NCBI RefSeq assembly: GCF_012641515.1
Contig: NZ_JABAHY010000010.1
Coordinates: 1-57,277 of the forward strand
Origin: Nesterenkonia sedimenti
GTDB taxonomy: Bacteria > Actinomycetota > Actinomycetes > Actinomycetales > Micrococcaceae
DNA: 57,277 bases
Reading direction: 5' to 3'
Shown here: piece after piece, positions 10,694 through 19,411 of the stretch
How positions within the stretch are numbered: position 1 is the first letter of the stretch
How the letters are laid out: each line of letters opens with the position of its first letter
The notes under the pieces: model-generated
Told to the model about the DNA's origin: nothing
What the model saw: only the letters and a program-made list of their open reading frames with translations
Databases searched by the model: none
Program-made: the position numbers and the translations under genes

Positions 10694-12205
10694 TCAGCGA
10701 CTCTGTTTGATCTTGTTCGTCAGCTCCGTGACCTGGTTGAACACCGCCCGACGCTCAGCCATCAGTTCCCGAATCTTCCGTTCGGCATAGATCACGGTGG
10801 TGTGGTCACGGCCGCCCAGGGTCTGACCAATCTTCGGCAGCGACATCTCGGTCAGCTCCCGCAGCAGATACATGGCGATCTGCCTGGCCGTGACCAGATT
10901 CCGGCTGCGTGACTTCGACATGAGGTCATCCACGGTGAAGTCGTAGTAATCGGCAGTGGCATTGATGATCTGATCCGCTGTGATCTCCTTGGCGTGGTCA
11001 TCTGAGATGAGATCTCGCATCACCTGCTCGGCCAAGGGGAGGTCCACCGCCTCCTTATTCAGTGCCGCATAGGCGGTCACTCGGATCAGCGCCCCCTCGA
11101 GCTCACGGATATTGGTGGAGATCTTGGAACCGATGTACTCAAGCACGTCATCGGGGCAGGAGAAGTTCTCCGCGATTGCCTTCTTGCGCAGAATCGCAAT
11201 CCGGGTCTCCAGATCCGGGGGTTGGATATCGGTGATCAGACCCCATTCGAAGCGCGAACGCATCCGCTCTTCGAAACCGGAGAGCTGCTTAGGCGGCTCA
11301 TCGGAGGTGATGACCACCTGCTTATTGTTGTTGTAGAGGGAGTTGAAGGTGTGGAAGAACTCCTCGACTGTCCGTTCCTTATCGGCCAGGAACTGGATGT
11401 CATCCAACAGCAGCACATCCACATTGCGGTATAGGGACTTGAAACTGGTGCCCTCGTCGTCGCGGATGGAGTTGATGAAGTCATTGGTGAACTCCTCAGA
11501 GTTCACATAGCGCACCCGGATACCGGAGTAGAGCCGCTGGGCGTAATGACCGATGGCGTGTAGGAGGTGGGTCTTGCCCAGACCGGAGTCCCCATAGATG
11601 AACAGGGGGTTATAGGCCTTCGCCGGTGCCTCGGCCACAGCATTGGCGGCTGCATGGGCGAAGCGGTTGGAGGAACCGATGACGAAGGTGTCAAAGGTAT
11701 AGCGCGGATTCAGTCGAGAGGTCTCAAAGCTGGCGGTGTCAGTGGGCAAGGCTGCCTCAGCCGGTGCCGGGGAGATCGGCGAGCCCATCGGAGAAGGGTT
11801 CCGCGGTGGCAGCGGAGTCTCAGCACTGGCTGCAGTCCCCTGTGGAGGAGTCGGGGCAGGATTCATCGAAGGCGGTGTCGGCGCTGGCGAAGGTGCCGGA
11901 GCCTCATCCTTATCCTTCTGCGCCTTGGCCAGCTCGGGGTCGATCACATAGGCACAGAGGATGTCCTTGCCGAAGACTGTGCGCAGGGCCTCAGAGAGTT
12001 CAGCCTGCAATGTGGAATGCAGAAGCTGGCGAACCCGCTCATGGGGGACGGCAAGCAGCAGCGTGTCGCCGATCAGCTGATCGGATTGGGGGACCGCCCG
12101 GGCTACATCAGCCAGCTTGAGGCCCGTGATTCCGTGGTTTTCGCGCAGCTCGGTGAGGACCTGCTGCCACTGGGCAGAGACTGAGGTATTGGCTTCGGCT
12201 GACAC
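10694..12205 (-). CDS. dnaA: Chromosomal replication initiator DnaA
   Basis: The protein has 503 residues: an N-terminal domain I (about 1-85), a proline-rich linker (about 105-165), an AAA+ domain with Walker [10 protein letters not shown] and Walker [10 protein letters not shown], and a C-terminal DNA-binding domain with the signature [14 protein letters not shown]-DnaA binds the boxes in the adjacent oriC. The start is GTG. Two further DnaA boxes (12215-12223 and 12246-12254) lie just upstream, suggesting autoregulation. Confidence 0.98.
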   Translation of the reverse strand: MSAEANTSVSAQWQQVLTELRENHGITGLKLADVARAVPQSDQLIGDTLLLAVPHERVRQLLHSTLQAELSEALRTVFGKDILCAYVIDPELAKAQKDKDEAPAPSPAPTPPSMNPAPTPPQGTAASAETPLPPRNPSPMGSPISPAPAEAALPTDTASFETSRLNPRYTFDTFVIGSSNRFAHAAANAVAEAPAKAYNPLFIYGDSGLGKTHLLHAIGHYAQRLYSGIRVRYVNSEEFTNDFINSIRDDEGTSFKSLYRNVDVLLLDDIQFLADKERTVEEFFHTFNSLYNNNKQVVITSDEPPKQLSGFEERMRSRFEWGLITDIQPPDLETRIAILRKKAIAENFSCPDDVLEYIGSKISTNIRELEGALIRVTAYAALNKEAVDLPLAEQVMRDLISDDHAKEITADQIINATADYYDFTVDDLMSKSRSRNLVTARQIAMYLLRELTEMSLPKIGQTLGGRDHTTVIYAERKIRELMAERRAVFNQVTELTNKIKQSR

Positions 12206-12214
12206 GCCGACCAG

Positions 12215-12254
12215 TATTCCACAGGTGTGTAGATCGCGGCACGCTTGTGGATAA
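12215..12254. promoter_or_regulatory. DnaA boxes in the dnaA-rpmH promoter region
   Basis: TATTCCACA at 12215-12223 (plus) and TTATCCACA at 12246-12254 (minus) lie between the divergent dnaA and rpmH genes, just upstream of the dnaA start. They are well placed for autoregulation of dnaA and perhaps repression of rpmH. Confidence 0.65.
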
Positions 12255-12265
12255 CTGTCCAGAAT

Positions 12266-12295
12266 TTGACCTATTCATGATATAGGGACTATTGT
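12266..12295 (+). promoter_or_regulatory. Putative rpmH promoter
   Basis: TTGACC (12266-12271) and TATTGT (12290-12295) are separated by 18 bp and point toward rpmH. The inferred start near 12302 would give a leader of about 38 nt that includes GGGAG ahead of the GTG start codon. Confidence 0.6.
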
Positions 12296-12339
12296 TTTGC
12301 AGTTACTGACTTCAATCACCATTACTTTGGGAGTACACA

Positions 12340-12477
12340 GTGAGCAAGCGGACTTTCCAGCCGAGCAACCGCCGTCGCAGCCGTAAGCACGGTTTCCGGT
12401 CCCGGATGCGCACCCGCGCGGGACGCTCGATCATCTCCGCCCGCCGCAGCAGTGGGCGCAAGAAGCTTTCCGCCTGA
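12340..12477 (+). CDS. rpmH: 50S ribosomal protein L34
   Basis: The product is 45 residues, beginning [20 protein letters not shown] and ending GRKKLSA; it is very basic and of full L34 length. The GTG start is supported by GGGAG about 7 nt upstream. It heads the conserved rpmH-rnpA-yidD-yidC-jag-rsmG block, divergent from dnaA. Confidence 0.97.
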   Translation: MSKRTFQPSNRRRSRKHGFRSRMRTRAGRSIISARRSSGRKKLSA

Positions 12478-12549
12478 TATAGCGGCAGATCCAGCCCGTC
12501 CCGGCCATGCCGGCGGCGGGCTCTTTCTGTTTCTGGGACACTTCTGATC

Positions 12550-12921
12550 ATGCTGCCCAAACCCCATCGCCTAACCCGATCACAGGACTTCACCACCGTG
12601 ATGCGCCAGGGTGCCCGGGCTGGCAGCCGCACCCAGGTGGTCGTCATTCAGCTGAGGCAATCCGAAGACCCTGGGGCCTGGCGCTGTGGCTTCGTCGTCT
12701 CCAAGGCTGTGGGAAACGCTGTGATCCGGCACCGGGTAGCCCGCAGACTCCGCCACCTCGCCGCCGACCTCATCGCCGAAACTGTCGGTGAACTGCCCCA
12801 GGGCAGTGGGATGGATGTGGTCGTCCGCGCCCTTCCGGCCAGTGCGGAAGCAGAATATGAACAGTTGAGGGCAGATATGGCCTCCGGTCTGCGCCGGGCC
12901 CTGCGAAAGGCCCAACAGTGA
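12550..12921 (+). CDS. rnpA: Ribonuclease P protein component
   Basis: This 123-residue basic protein binds RNase P RNA and assists cleavage of tRNA 5' leaders. It starts [14 protein letters not shown] and carries the signature [13 protein letters not shown] followed by [10 protein letters not shown], the RNR-type motif. It ends in the GTGA overlap with yidD. Family length is normal. Confidence 0.97.
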   Translation: MLPKPHRLTRSQDFTTVMRQGARAGSRTQVVVIQLRQSEDPGAWRCGFVVSKAVGNAVIRHRVARRLRHLAADLIAETVGELPQGSGMDVVVRALPASAEAEYEQLRADMASGLRRALRKAQQ

Positions 12922-13406
12922 CCCACCCCGCGGCGAACCCCAACCATGAGACCGAATGGGTCCGTCATCGGGATTTCTACACTGAGGATTTCGACGCCGA
13001 CCCTTCCACACCTGCAGAAACGCCCGACGACGAAACCCAGCAACCACAACCTGCAGCCGAAGCGGTCACCGCGGAAGAGATCCGACGCGGTCATTGGGGA
13101 GCGTTGCGAGAGGCGCCGTCGATCCTTCTTGTGCTGTTCATCAAGGCCTGGCGGAAACTGCTATCCCCGCTCTACGGGGATGTGTGTAGCTTCTATCCGA
13201 GCTGTTCGGCCTATGGGTTAGAGGCGGTGACCGTCCACGGACTGATGAAGGGTGCACCGCTGACCGCCTGGCGGATCCTACGATGCAATCCCTGGTCAGG
13301 CGGGGGCATCGATCACGTTCCACCTGGCCGGAGAGTCTGGCCGCGCGGTAAAGTGCCCAAGATTGTAGTGCTGAATCACCCCTCGATTCCGCGTGACCCA
13401 GACTGA
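12918..13406 (+). CDS. yidD: Membrane protein insertion efficiency factor YidD
   Basis: The C-terminal 90 residues match Yid[32 protein letters not shown], given here only as a span, then [16 protein letters not shown]. The paired CxFxPSCSxY and RCNPW motifs are diagnostic. YidD is thought to help insertion of inner-membrane proteins with YidC. An N-terminal extension of about 60 acidic, Pro/Glu-rich residues precedes the core and is longer than usual. The GTG start overlaps the rnpA stop as GTGA, which fixes the start if coupling is real; an internal start would shorten the extension. Confidence 0.9.
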   Translation: MTHPAANPNHETEWVRHRDFYTEDFDADPSTPAETPDDETQQPQPAAEAVTAEEIRRGHWGALREAPSILLVLFIKAWRKLLSPLYGDVCSFYPSCSAYGLEAVTVHGLMKGAPLTAWRILRCNPWSGGGIDHVPPGRRVWPRGKVPKIVVLNHPSIPRDPD

Positions 13407-13454
13407 CCAGGTACCCTGAAGGTTGATTTTCTCGCCCTTCTACTTGAGAGAGTA

Positions 13455-14432
13455 ATGGCTTTCCTAGACGCGATTATGTGGCCCTTCAGCTGGGCCGTGT
13501 CCTTCATCCTGAGCATGTGGCACAGCCTGCTCACGCTCCTTGGCATGCCCGAGGGATCCGGTTGGAACTGGACGATCTCCATCGTCCTGCTCGTGCTGGT
13601 GATCCGTGTGATCCTGATTCCGCTGTTCGTCAAGCAGATCAAATCTCAGCGCGGTATGCAGATCATGCAGCCGGAGATGCAGAAGCTGCAGGCGAAGTAC
13701 AAAGGCAAGAAGGACCCGGCCTCCCGCCAAGCCCAGGTAGCTGAACAGCAGGCCCTGTTCAAGAAGCACGGGGTCAACCCGTTCATGACCTGTCTGCCCA
13801 TTCTGGCGCAGATGCCAATCTTCCTGTCCCTGTTCTGGATGCTGAACCGCATGCGGCAGCCGGAGTACCACGAAGAGGGTTACTTCGCGCTCAGTGCCGA
13901 TGAGGTCACCAGCTTCGACGCCTCCTCCATCTTCGGCGTCGGAATGGACGGGACCTTCCTGGGATCGATGAACGCCGACCCCATCGGTTGGAACACCATC
14001 GCCCTGACCACGGTCATGATCGTCACTATGGTCAGCACTCAGTTCTTCACTCAGAAGCAGCTGATGAGCAAGAACATGTCCGAGGCGGCCCTGAAGGGAC
14101 AGTTCGCCCAGACCCAGAAGCTCATGCTCTACGTGCTGCCTCTGGTGTTCGTCTTCGGTGGTGTCTACTTCCCGGTGGGTGTTCTCATCTACTGGGTTGC
14201 CACCAACCTCTGGACTATGGGTCAGCAGTGGTGGGTTATCCGCAATAACCCCACCCCCGGCTCCCTGGCCGAGAAGGAACTGAACATCCGCCGCGAGATG
14301 AAGGGTCTGCCCCCGGTGGGCGAGGAAGCCCGCAAGGCTCGCGAAGAGGCTGCCAAGCCCAGCGGCAAGCATAAGGGCCACACCGCGCAGCCTAAGAAGA
14401 AGAAAAAGAAGAAGAAAAAGGGACAGCGATGA
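13455..14432 (+). CDS. yidC: Membrane protein insertase YidC
   Basis: This 325-residue Oxa1/YidC-type insertase has a first membrane helix at about 12-32, then the conserved core (WTISIVLLVLVIRVILIPLF, given as a span at about 35-60) with the hydrophilic-groove arginine in VIRVIL. A cytoplasmic hairpin (about 62-110) and three further helices follow. The C-terminus ends in a run of lysines, typical of ribosome-binding tails. It overlaps jag by 4 nt. Confidence 0.97.
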   Translation: MAFLDAIMWPFSWAVSFILSMWHSLLTLLGMPEGSGWNWTISIVLLVLVIRVILIPLFVKQIKSQRGMQIMQPEMQKLQAKYKGKKDPASRQAQVAEQQALFKKHGVNPFMTCLPILAQMPIFLSLFWMLNRMRQPEYHEEGYFALSADEVTSFDASSIFGVGMDGTFLGSMNADPIGWNTIALTTVMIVTMVSTQFFTQKQLMSKNMSEAALKGQFAQTQKLMLYVLPLVFVFGGVYFPVGVLIYWVATNLWTMGQQWWVIRNNPTPGSLAEKELNIRREMKGLPPVGEEARKAREEAAKPSGKHKGHTAQPKKKKKKKKKGQR

Positions 14433-14941
14433 CTGAAGAGACCACTACCGCACCGGAAGAAGATGCCGTACAGGACGATTCCGGCCCGGATGAAGGCGAT
14501 GTCGCTGCCGACTACCTCGAAGAGCTCCTCGATATTGTGGACCTCGATGGCGACCTCGAGATCGAGATCCGCGGGGAGCGCACCTTCATCTCCATCGACG
14601 CAGAGGAAGACGCCCAGGACCTCCAGGACCTCGTGGGTCGCAATGGCGAAGTCCTCGATGCCCTGCAGGAACTGACCCGCCTGGCGGTACTCACCTCCAC
14701 CGGCAGCCGGACCCGTCTGGTGTTGGATATCAACGGTCACCGTGCAGCCCGCAATGAAGAACTCAAGAAGCTCGCCGAGGATGCTGTGGAGAAGGTCAAG
14801 AGCTCGGGTGAAGCGGTGCATCTTGATCCCATGAGTGCCTTTGAGCGCAAGATCGTCCACGACATCGTGGCAGAGGCTGAGCTCGTCTCCGAATCCGAGG
14901 GCGAGGGCAAACGCCGCCACGTCGTCATCTCCGCGGAGTAA
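14429..14941 (+). CDS. jag: Jag/KhpB-type R3H RNA-binding protein
   Basis: The protein has 170 residues. An acidic N-terminus (about 1-45) is followed by a KH-like domain (EIRGERTFISID, GRNGEVLDALQ) and an R3H domain at the end (MSAFERKIVHDIVAE, GKRRHVVI). The family binds RNA and affects cell elongation and division in Gram-positive bacteria. Its start overlaps the yidC stop, consistent with coupling. Confidence 0.93.
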   Translation: MTEETTTAPEEDAVQDDSGPDEGDVAADYLEELLDIVDLDGDLEIEIRGERTFISIDAEEDAQDLQDLVGRNGEVLDALQELTRLAVLTSTGSRTRLVLDINGHRAARNEELKKLAEDAVEKVKSSGEAVHLDPMSAFERKIVHDIVAEAELVSESEGEGKRRHVVISAE

Positions 14942-14955
14942 CGGCAGGACAACCG

Positions 14956-15606
14956 ATGGAAGAACAGGACGTTCCCCTCCCGACCGAGGCAGAGACTAAG
15001 GCAGCGACTACACTCTTCGGTGAGCAGCTGCCATTGGCTCAGCGCTACGTTGAACACCTGTGCACCACAGGAATCACCCATGGCCTCCTCGGTCCACGGG
15101 AAGTGCCCCGGATGTGGGGACGTCATGTGCTCAACTGTGCAGTCCTGGGTCCTGAGCTGCCGGCTGAGGGATCGGTGGCTGATGTCGGCTCTGGCGCGGG
15201 TCTGCCCGGTATCGCTCTCGCTCTGGCACGGCCCGACGTCGACTTCACACTCATTGAGCCTATGGAGCGGCGCGTGGACTGGCTGGCTGAGGTGGTCAGG
15301 GATCTCGGCCTGGAGAACGTCCAGGTAATCCGTGCCCGCGCCGAAGACGTCCAGGACGAGGTTATGGCCGATGTTGTCACAGCCCGTGCCGTGTCATCTC
15401 TGAAGAAACTGATACCCCTGACAACTCCACTTATGGACGAGGATGGGGAGCTGATGTTCTTCAAGGGACGCAGTGCTGCTGAGGAGATTGAGGCCGCAGC
15501 CAAGCAGATCAAACGTGCAAAGCTGCAGGCACCGAAGATCCAGCTTCTGGGTGAGGAGCTGTTGGAGGAACCGACGACTATCGTGCGTCTCCGGCGCCGG
15601 GGTTAG
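14956..15606 (+). CDS. rsmG: 16S rRNA (guanine-N7)-methyltransferase RsmG
   Basis: This 216-residue SAM-dependent methyltransferase has the motif VADVGSGAGLPGIALA and the following acidic residue in FTLIEPMERR. It modifies G527 (E. coli numbering) of 16S rRNA in the decoding region. It lies 14 nt after jag. Its stop codon TAG forms the beginning of the putative parA -10 box. Confidence 0.95.
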   Translation: MEEQDVPLPTEAETKAATTLFGEQLPLAQRYVEHLCTTGITHGLLGPREVPRMWGRHVLNCAVLGPELPAEGSVADVGSGAGLPGIALALARPDVDFTLIEPMERRVDWLAEVVRDLGLENVQVIRARAEDVQDEVMADVVTARAVSSLKKLIPLTTPLMDEDGELMFFKGRSAAEEIEAAAKQIKRAKLQAPKIQLLGEELLEEPTTIVRLRRRG

Positions 15607-15609
15607 TCT
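15604..15609 (+). promoter_or_regulatory. Putative -10 box of a leaderless parA mRNA
   Basis: TAGTCT overlaps the rsmG stop codon and is followed by 6 nt (ggtcct) and then the parA ATG. No Shine-Dalgarno sequence lies before parA, so start-at-ATG transcription fits. Confidence 0.5.
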
Positions 15610-15615
15610 GGTCCT

Positions 15616-16506
15616 ATGAGTGAAGCGCTTTCGGACTCCCCATTGGCTGCACAGCTGAAGGACGAGCAGGCTCGCCGCAAGAAGCTCTCTGAACTTTCCT
15701 TGGAGCGACCCTCGCAGACACGTGTCTTCACCGTGTCCAACCAGAAGGGTGGAGTCGGCAAGACGACCTCCACTGTGAACCTCGCTGCCGCCCTGGCAGA
15801 CCACGGGTTCAATGTGCTGGTGATCGACATCGATCCCCAGGGCAATGCCTCCACGGGACTGGGTGTTCCCCATTCGGCTGATACGGACTCCATCTACGAT
15901 GTGCTCATCGACGACCTCACGATGGCTGAGGTCGTAGCCGACTGTCCTGATATTGAACGACTCTCTGTGGTTCCGGCGACGATTCACCTTGCCGGCGCTG
16001 AGATTGAGTTGGTCTCCTTGGTGGCTCGGGAGCAGCGCTTGCAGCGTGCATTGGACGAGTACGTGCGGTACCGGGAAGAGCAGGGTCTGGAGCGGTTGGA
16101 CTACGTCTTCATCGACTGCCCGCCATCGCTGGGCTTGCTGACGGTCAACGCCTTCGTTGCCGCCAAGGAAGTGCTGATCCCGATTCAGTGTGAGTACTAC
16201 GCACTAGAGGGACTCTCCCAGCTTCTGAGCAATATCAACATGATCCAGAAGCATCTCAATCCAGTGCTAGAAGTCTCCACGATTCTGCTGACCATGTATG
16301 ACGCCCGGACGAACCTCGCCGCGCAGGTAGTGGATGAGGTCAAGGAGCACTTCCCGAACGAAGTCCTGGATTCCAAGATTCCCCGCAGCGTTCGTATTGC
16401 TGAAGCTCCGAGCTATCAGCAGTCGGTCATCTCTTATGACCGCGCCTCGACTGGAGCGCTTGCTTATCTGGAGGCCGCTGCCGAGATCGTTCAACGCGGC
16501 AGCTGA
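15616..16506 (+). CDS. parA: Chromosome partitioning ATPase ParA
   Basis: This 296-residue Walker-type ATPase has the deviant Walker A KGGVGKTTSTVN at about residue 42 and the Walker B-type VFIDCPPSLG. It starts with a 37-residue N-terminal extension rich in Leu, Lys and Arg. ParA binds DNA non-specifically and moves ParB-parS complexes from the origin. The transcript ends at a strong terminator right after the gene, so parA and parB are separate units here. Confidence 0.96.
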   Translation: MSEALSDSPLAAQLKDEQARRKKLSELSLERPSQTRVFTVSNQKGGVGKTTSTVNLAAALADHGFNVLVIDIDPQGNASTGLGVPHSADTDSIYDVLIDDLTMAEVVADCPDIERLSVVPATIHLAGAEIELVSLVAREQRLQRALDEYVRYREEQGLERLDYVFIDCPPSLGLLTVNAFVAAKEVLIPIQCEYYALEGLSQLLSNINMIQKHLNPVLEVSTILLTMYDARTNLAAQVVDEVKEHFPNEVLDSKIPRSVRIAEAPSYQQSVISYDRASTGALAYLEAAAEIVQRGS

Positions 16507-16524
16507 ATCAACTAGCTCTTTATG

Positions 16525-16560
16525 GCGGGCCCCGTTTCATGAAACGGGGCCCGCTTTTTT
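16525..16560 (+). terminator. Intrinsic terminator of parA
   Basis: Positions 16525-16554 are a perfect 30-bp palindrome (arms GCGGGCCCCGTTTCA) followed by six T. The tip reads GTTTCATGAAAC, which is parS without its central CG, so the terminator may also be a weak ParB contact. Confidence 0.9.
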
Positions 16561-16647
16561 ATCGACGTGTTGGGGTTTGGAAGTTCTTCCGGGCGAGACG
16601 CTGCTGGGTGGCCACCCCTGGATACTGCATGTCAATGAAAAGGAAGA

Positions 16648-17723
16648 TGTTTCACGTGAAACCATGCCAAACCGGGTATAGGTCGGTAGTGGCTGTACGT
16701 ATCTGGGAAAGGTCGGTGGTCGAGGGGAAGGCGCTGCTCGTTGCGCATAGGCTACATAGTGCAGAGCTCCCCGGGATGAGGACCCCTTTCTGTATTCACT
16801 GAGTCGGTAGTTTCACGTGAAATCTTGCAACACCGCTTGGCCGCAGATCGGAGCAAGTGCGGCGAGATGACTGGTGCGACGGCGCGCTATATCTATCGTG
16901 GGAGAGGCGCAGGAGATGTGGGTGCCCCCGATGACTACTTGATAGCCACCCCAGGGAGCGTTTCACGTGAAACAACGTCTCCGGTACCACGCGACGACTG
17001 GACCTTATTCAGTCGGTTGTCATGGGGAACTGGGAGACCCATTCAGATCACTTGAGCCATCTTTGGACTTTGCTCATTGTTGGGAGTACGACACTTGATG
17101 CCGGTCTAATGAGTCGTTTGGATATAGGTCGGGCCAGAAGTGGGTGCGCTTGCCGGGCTGATGTAGTCCGTGGGGTTATGCCGTCCCATATTGGGCACCG
17201 TGCATCGAGAGGCCAAGCCCAGGTGAGGATTGATCTTGCCGTTCCACGTGAAACGACAGATCACTTTGCCCTGCGGAACGGGAGGGGACAGTTCTGGGTT
17301 TCCTGGTCTGACGTACATCCGTCGAGTTTGGATCTTGTGGTGGTGTCTCGGGAAAGTGGTGGGGGAACAGGTCAGTATGGCGTGGCCTCACAGTCTCCCC
17401 TGCGGGCCTATGAGTCGGTGGTGAGAAGATTGAGTGTTCCCTGCTTGTGCTCCAGGAGTTCAAATCATCAAGTGGCGTTTCACGTGAAACGGTCGAGCTG
17501 CCTGGCGAAAACCTCAGGCCGGGGCCATGTGGCGTGGTTGCCGGGAAGGCTCCCTGGGTTATGCCCGAACAGGTAGCCTTTCGCGGTTAGGAGCAAAAGG
17601 CTCATAGTTTGCCGTATCGCCTGAACATCTTCCGCGGACTGCTATACGACGTCCCTTTGGCGGGATGCTTTGAGATTGCGACAAGAACCAGAAGAAACCC
17701 TCAAGTGACGTTTCACGTGAAAC
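16648..17723. repeat. parS: Six parS sites in the parA-parB intergenic region
   Basis: Copies of GTTTCACGTGAAAC lie at 16649-16662, 16970-16983, 17477-17490 and 17710-17723 (perfect). Copies with one mismatch lie at 16810-16823 (last base T) and 17241-17254 (C at position 5). These are centromere sites bound by ParB. The last one sits just before the parB promoter. The 1.25-kb gap (16507-17788) otherwise shows no recognisable gene; open frames there have no family resemblance. Confidence 0.93.
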
Positions 17724-17747
17724 GGTGAGTTACACAGCTAGCCGCCG

Positions 17748-17753
17748 TACAAT
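17748..17753 (+). promoter_or_regulatory. Putative parB -10 box
   Basis: TACAAT would start transcription near 17760, giving a leader of about 29 nt with GGAGG before the parB GTG. A perfect parS site (17710-17723) lies immediately upstream of the expected -35 position, so ParB could repress its own gene. Confidence 0.45.
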
Positions 17754-17788
17754 TGAGTGACCATTCATCACGCGATCTTGGAGGAAAT

Positions 17789-18973
17789 GTGGCGGAGCGA
17801 AAACGCCGGGGCCTAGGCCGTGGATTGGGCGCCCTGATCAACAGTGACACTGAGAACCCAGCTCCATCTGGCGCAACTGCTCATGCCGTGCCTCCTGTAG
17901 AACCGGAGATCGATCCCGAACCCATCGATGTTTCACATGAAACGGAACGAATTCAGGGTGATCGGCCCATTGATGTGTTCTTCTCCGCGAAGTCTCACCT
18001 AGAAACCCAGCGCGTTTCACGTGAAACGGGGACGCAGAGCAAGGCGACCACAGCACGCGCCCGTACCGCACCTCGCAGAACAAACGGCAATAAGCGCGCG
18101 GAGATGCCCGACGTACTGGGACAACGATCCGTTTCGCGTGAAACACCGCAAGTGGAGGGCGCTGAGTTCCGCTCCCTGCCGGTAGGCAGTATTCGCCCCA
18201 ACCCTCGCCAGCCGCGAGAAGTCTTCGACGAAGAAGATATGGCTGAGCTTGTTCACTCAGTTCGGGAAATCGGCGTCCTTCAGCCGATTGTGGTGCGTCC
18301 CGTGGAGGAGGGCCATTACGAACTCATTATGGGTGAACGGCGTTGGCGAGCCTCGCAGGCAGCCAGCCGAGAAACCATTCCTGCGGTAGTTCGCAATACT
18401 GCTGATGAGGATCTGCTTCGCGATGCCCTCCTAGAGAACATCCACCGATCGGAGTTGAATCCCCTCGAGGAGGCTGCCGCTTATCAGCAGCTGCTGGATG
18501 ACTTCTCGATCAGCCAGGAAGAGCTGTCCAAGCGGATCGGTCGTTCCCGCCCACAGATATCCAACACCCTGCGACTGATGCGACTGCCGGCTGCGGCCCA
18601 ACGTCGTGTCGCGGCGGGTGTCCTCTCCTCCGGTCACGCACGGGCCCTTCTGGCCTTGGAGACCGAGGAGCAGATGGAGGAGCTCGCCCAGCGCATCGTG
18701 GCCGAAGGGCTGTCGGTGCGCAGCGCGGAGGAGGAGGCCTCCATCATCAAGAAGGGCGGCCAGAAAGAATCCGTTTCACGTGGAACGAATCGCCTTCCCG
18801 CCAGTACCCAGGTCCAGGAGCTGGAGGAGTACGCCGAAGCCCTCATCGATCGGTTGGATACCCAGGTGAAGATCAGCATGGGGGCGAAGAAGGGCCGTAT
18901 CGCCATTGACTTCGCCTCAGTGGAAGACCTCGAGCGGATCCTCCAGGAGATGGGCCTGCATATTCAGTCATAA
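17789..18973 (+). CDS. parB: Chromosome partitioning protein ParB
   Basis: From the GTG at 17789 the protein has 394 residues and begins MAERKRRGLGRGLGALI, the typical ParB start; GGAGG is at 17780-17784. An upstream TTG at 17753 would add 12 residues but overlaps the -10 box. A variable region of about 115 residues precedes the CTPase/N domain (NPRQPREVFDEEDMAEL; MGERRWRAS, box II), the helix-turn-helix (SQEELSKRIGRSRPQISNTL) and the dimerisation domain. Four parS-like sequences are embedded in the coding sequence and are read as VSRET-type peptides. Confidence 0.95.
   Translation: MAERKRRGLGRGLGALINSDTENPAPSGATAHAVPPVEPEIDPEPIDVSHETERIQGDRPIDVFFSAKSHLETQRVSRETGTQSKATTARARTAPRRTNGNKRAEMPDVLGQRSVSRETPQVEGAEFRSLPVGSIRPNPRQPREVFDEEDMAELVHSVREIGVLQPIVVRPVEEGHYELIMGERRWRASQAASRETIPAVVRNTADEDLLRDALLENIHRSELNPLEEAAAYQQLLDDFSISQEELSKRIGRSRPQISNTLRLMRLPAAAQRRVAAGVLSSGHARALLALETEEQMEELAQRIVAEGLSVRSAEEEASIIKKGGQKESVSRGTNRLPASTQVQELEEYAEALIDRLDTQVKISMGAKKGRIAIDFASVEDLERILQEMGLHIQS
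17930..18786. repeat. parS: Four parS-like sites inside parB
   Basis: Sites lie at 17930-17943 (GTTTCACATGAAAC), 18014-18027 (perfect GTTTCACGTGAAAC), 18131-18144 (GTTTCGCGTGAAAC) and 18773-18786 (GTTTCACGTGGAAC). All share the same reading frame and encode VSHET, VSRET, VSRET and VSRGT. Three fall in the variable N-terminal part of ParB and one before the C-terminal domain. Confidence 0.88.
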
Positions 18974-19008
18974 AAAGTACGGGGATCCTTCGGGTCCCGA
19001 AGACAGAG

Positions 19009-19052
19009 AAAAGCCCCTGGGAAGTTCAGCGAGGAATATCCCAGGGGCTTTT
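19009..19052. terminator. Bidirectional terminator between parB and trxA
   Basis: AAAAGCCCCTGGGA (19009-19022) and TCCCAGGGGCTTTT (19039-19052) form a perfect 14-bp inverted repeat around a 16-nt loop. The stem has A-run and T-run ends, so it works for the convergent parB and trxA transcripts. Confidence 0.9.
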
Positions 19053-19073
19053 CATATGAAAAGACTGGAGGTA

Positions 19074-19397
19074 TCAGCCGAGGAGGTCTGCGAACTCCTC
19101 TTCCAGTGCTGGCTTGGGCTTGGCGCCGATGCTGGACTTCACATGCTCGCCGCCCTTGAAACCGAAGACAGCGGGGATGGAAGTGATTCCGTACTTTGCG
19201 GCAGTAGCCGGGTTCTCATCAACATTTAGCTTGACCACTTCGATCTGCTCATGCTCGGCAGCCAGCTTCTCCAGCTCCGGACCCAGGGCGCGGCAGGGAC
19301 CGCACCACTCGGCCCAGAAATCGACCAGAACGGGCTTCTCAGCCTTGAGGACATCATCCTCGAAGCTGGAGTCAGTTACAGCTTTCAGTTCAGACAT
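19074..19397 (-). CDS. trxA: Thioredoxin
   Basis: This 107-residue thioredoxin has the active site AEWCGPCR and the cis-proline in SIPAV. It reduces protein disulfides and is recycled by the reductase encoded 14 nt upstream. The ATG start follows AGGAGA. The pair forms a two-gene operon. Confidence 0.97.
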   Translation of the reverse strand: MSELKAVTDSSFEDDVLKAEKPVLVDFWAEWCGPCRALGPELEKLAAEHEQIEVVKLNVDENPATAAKYGITSIPAVFGFKGGEHVKSSIGAKPKPALEEEFADLLG

Positions 19398-19411
19398 TGG
19401 ATGTCTCCTTC

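Noticed and set aside
17022-17576. 184-residue frame in the parA-parB gap
   Set aside because: No similarity to known families; part of its sequence is simply parS sites read as peptides; codon use is unlike neighbouring genes.
18981-19000. Small hairpin GGGATCC-TTC-GGGTCCC after parB
   Set aside because: It is short with a mismatch and no T-run; the stronger terminator at 19009-19052 explains the transcript end.
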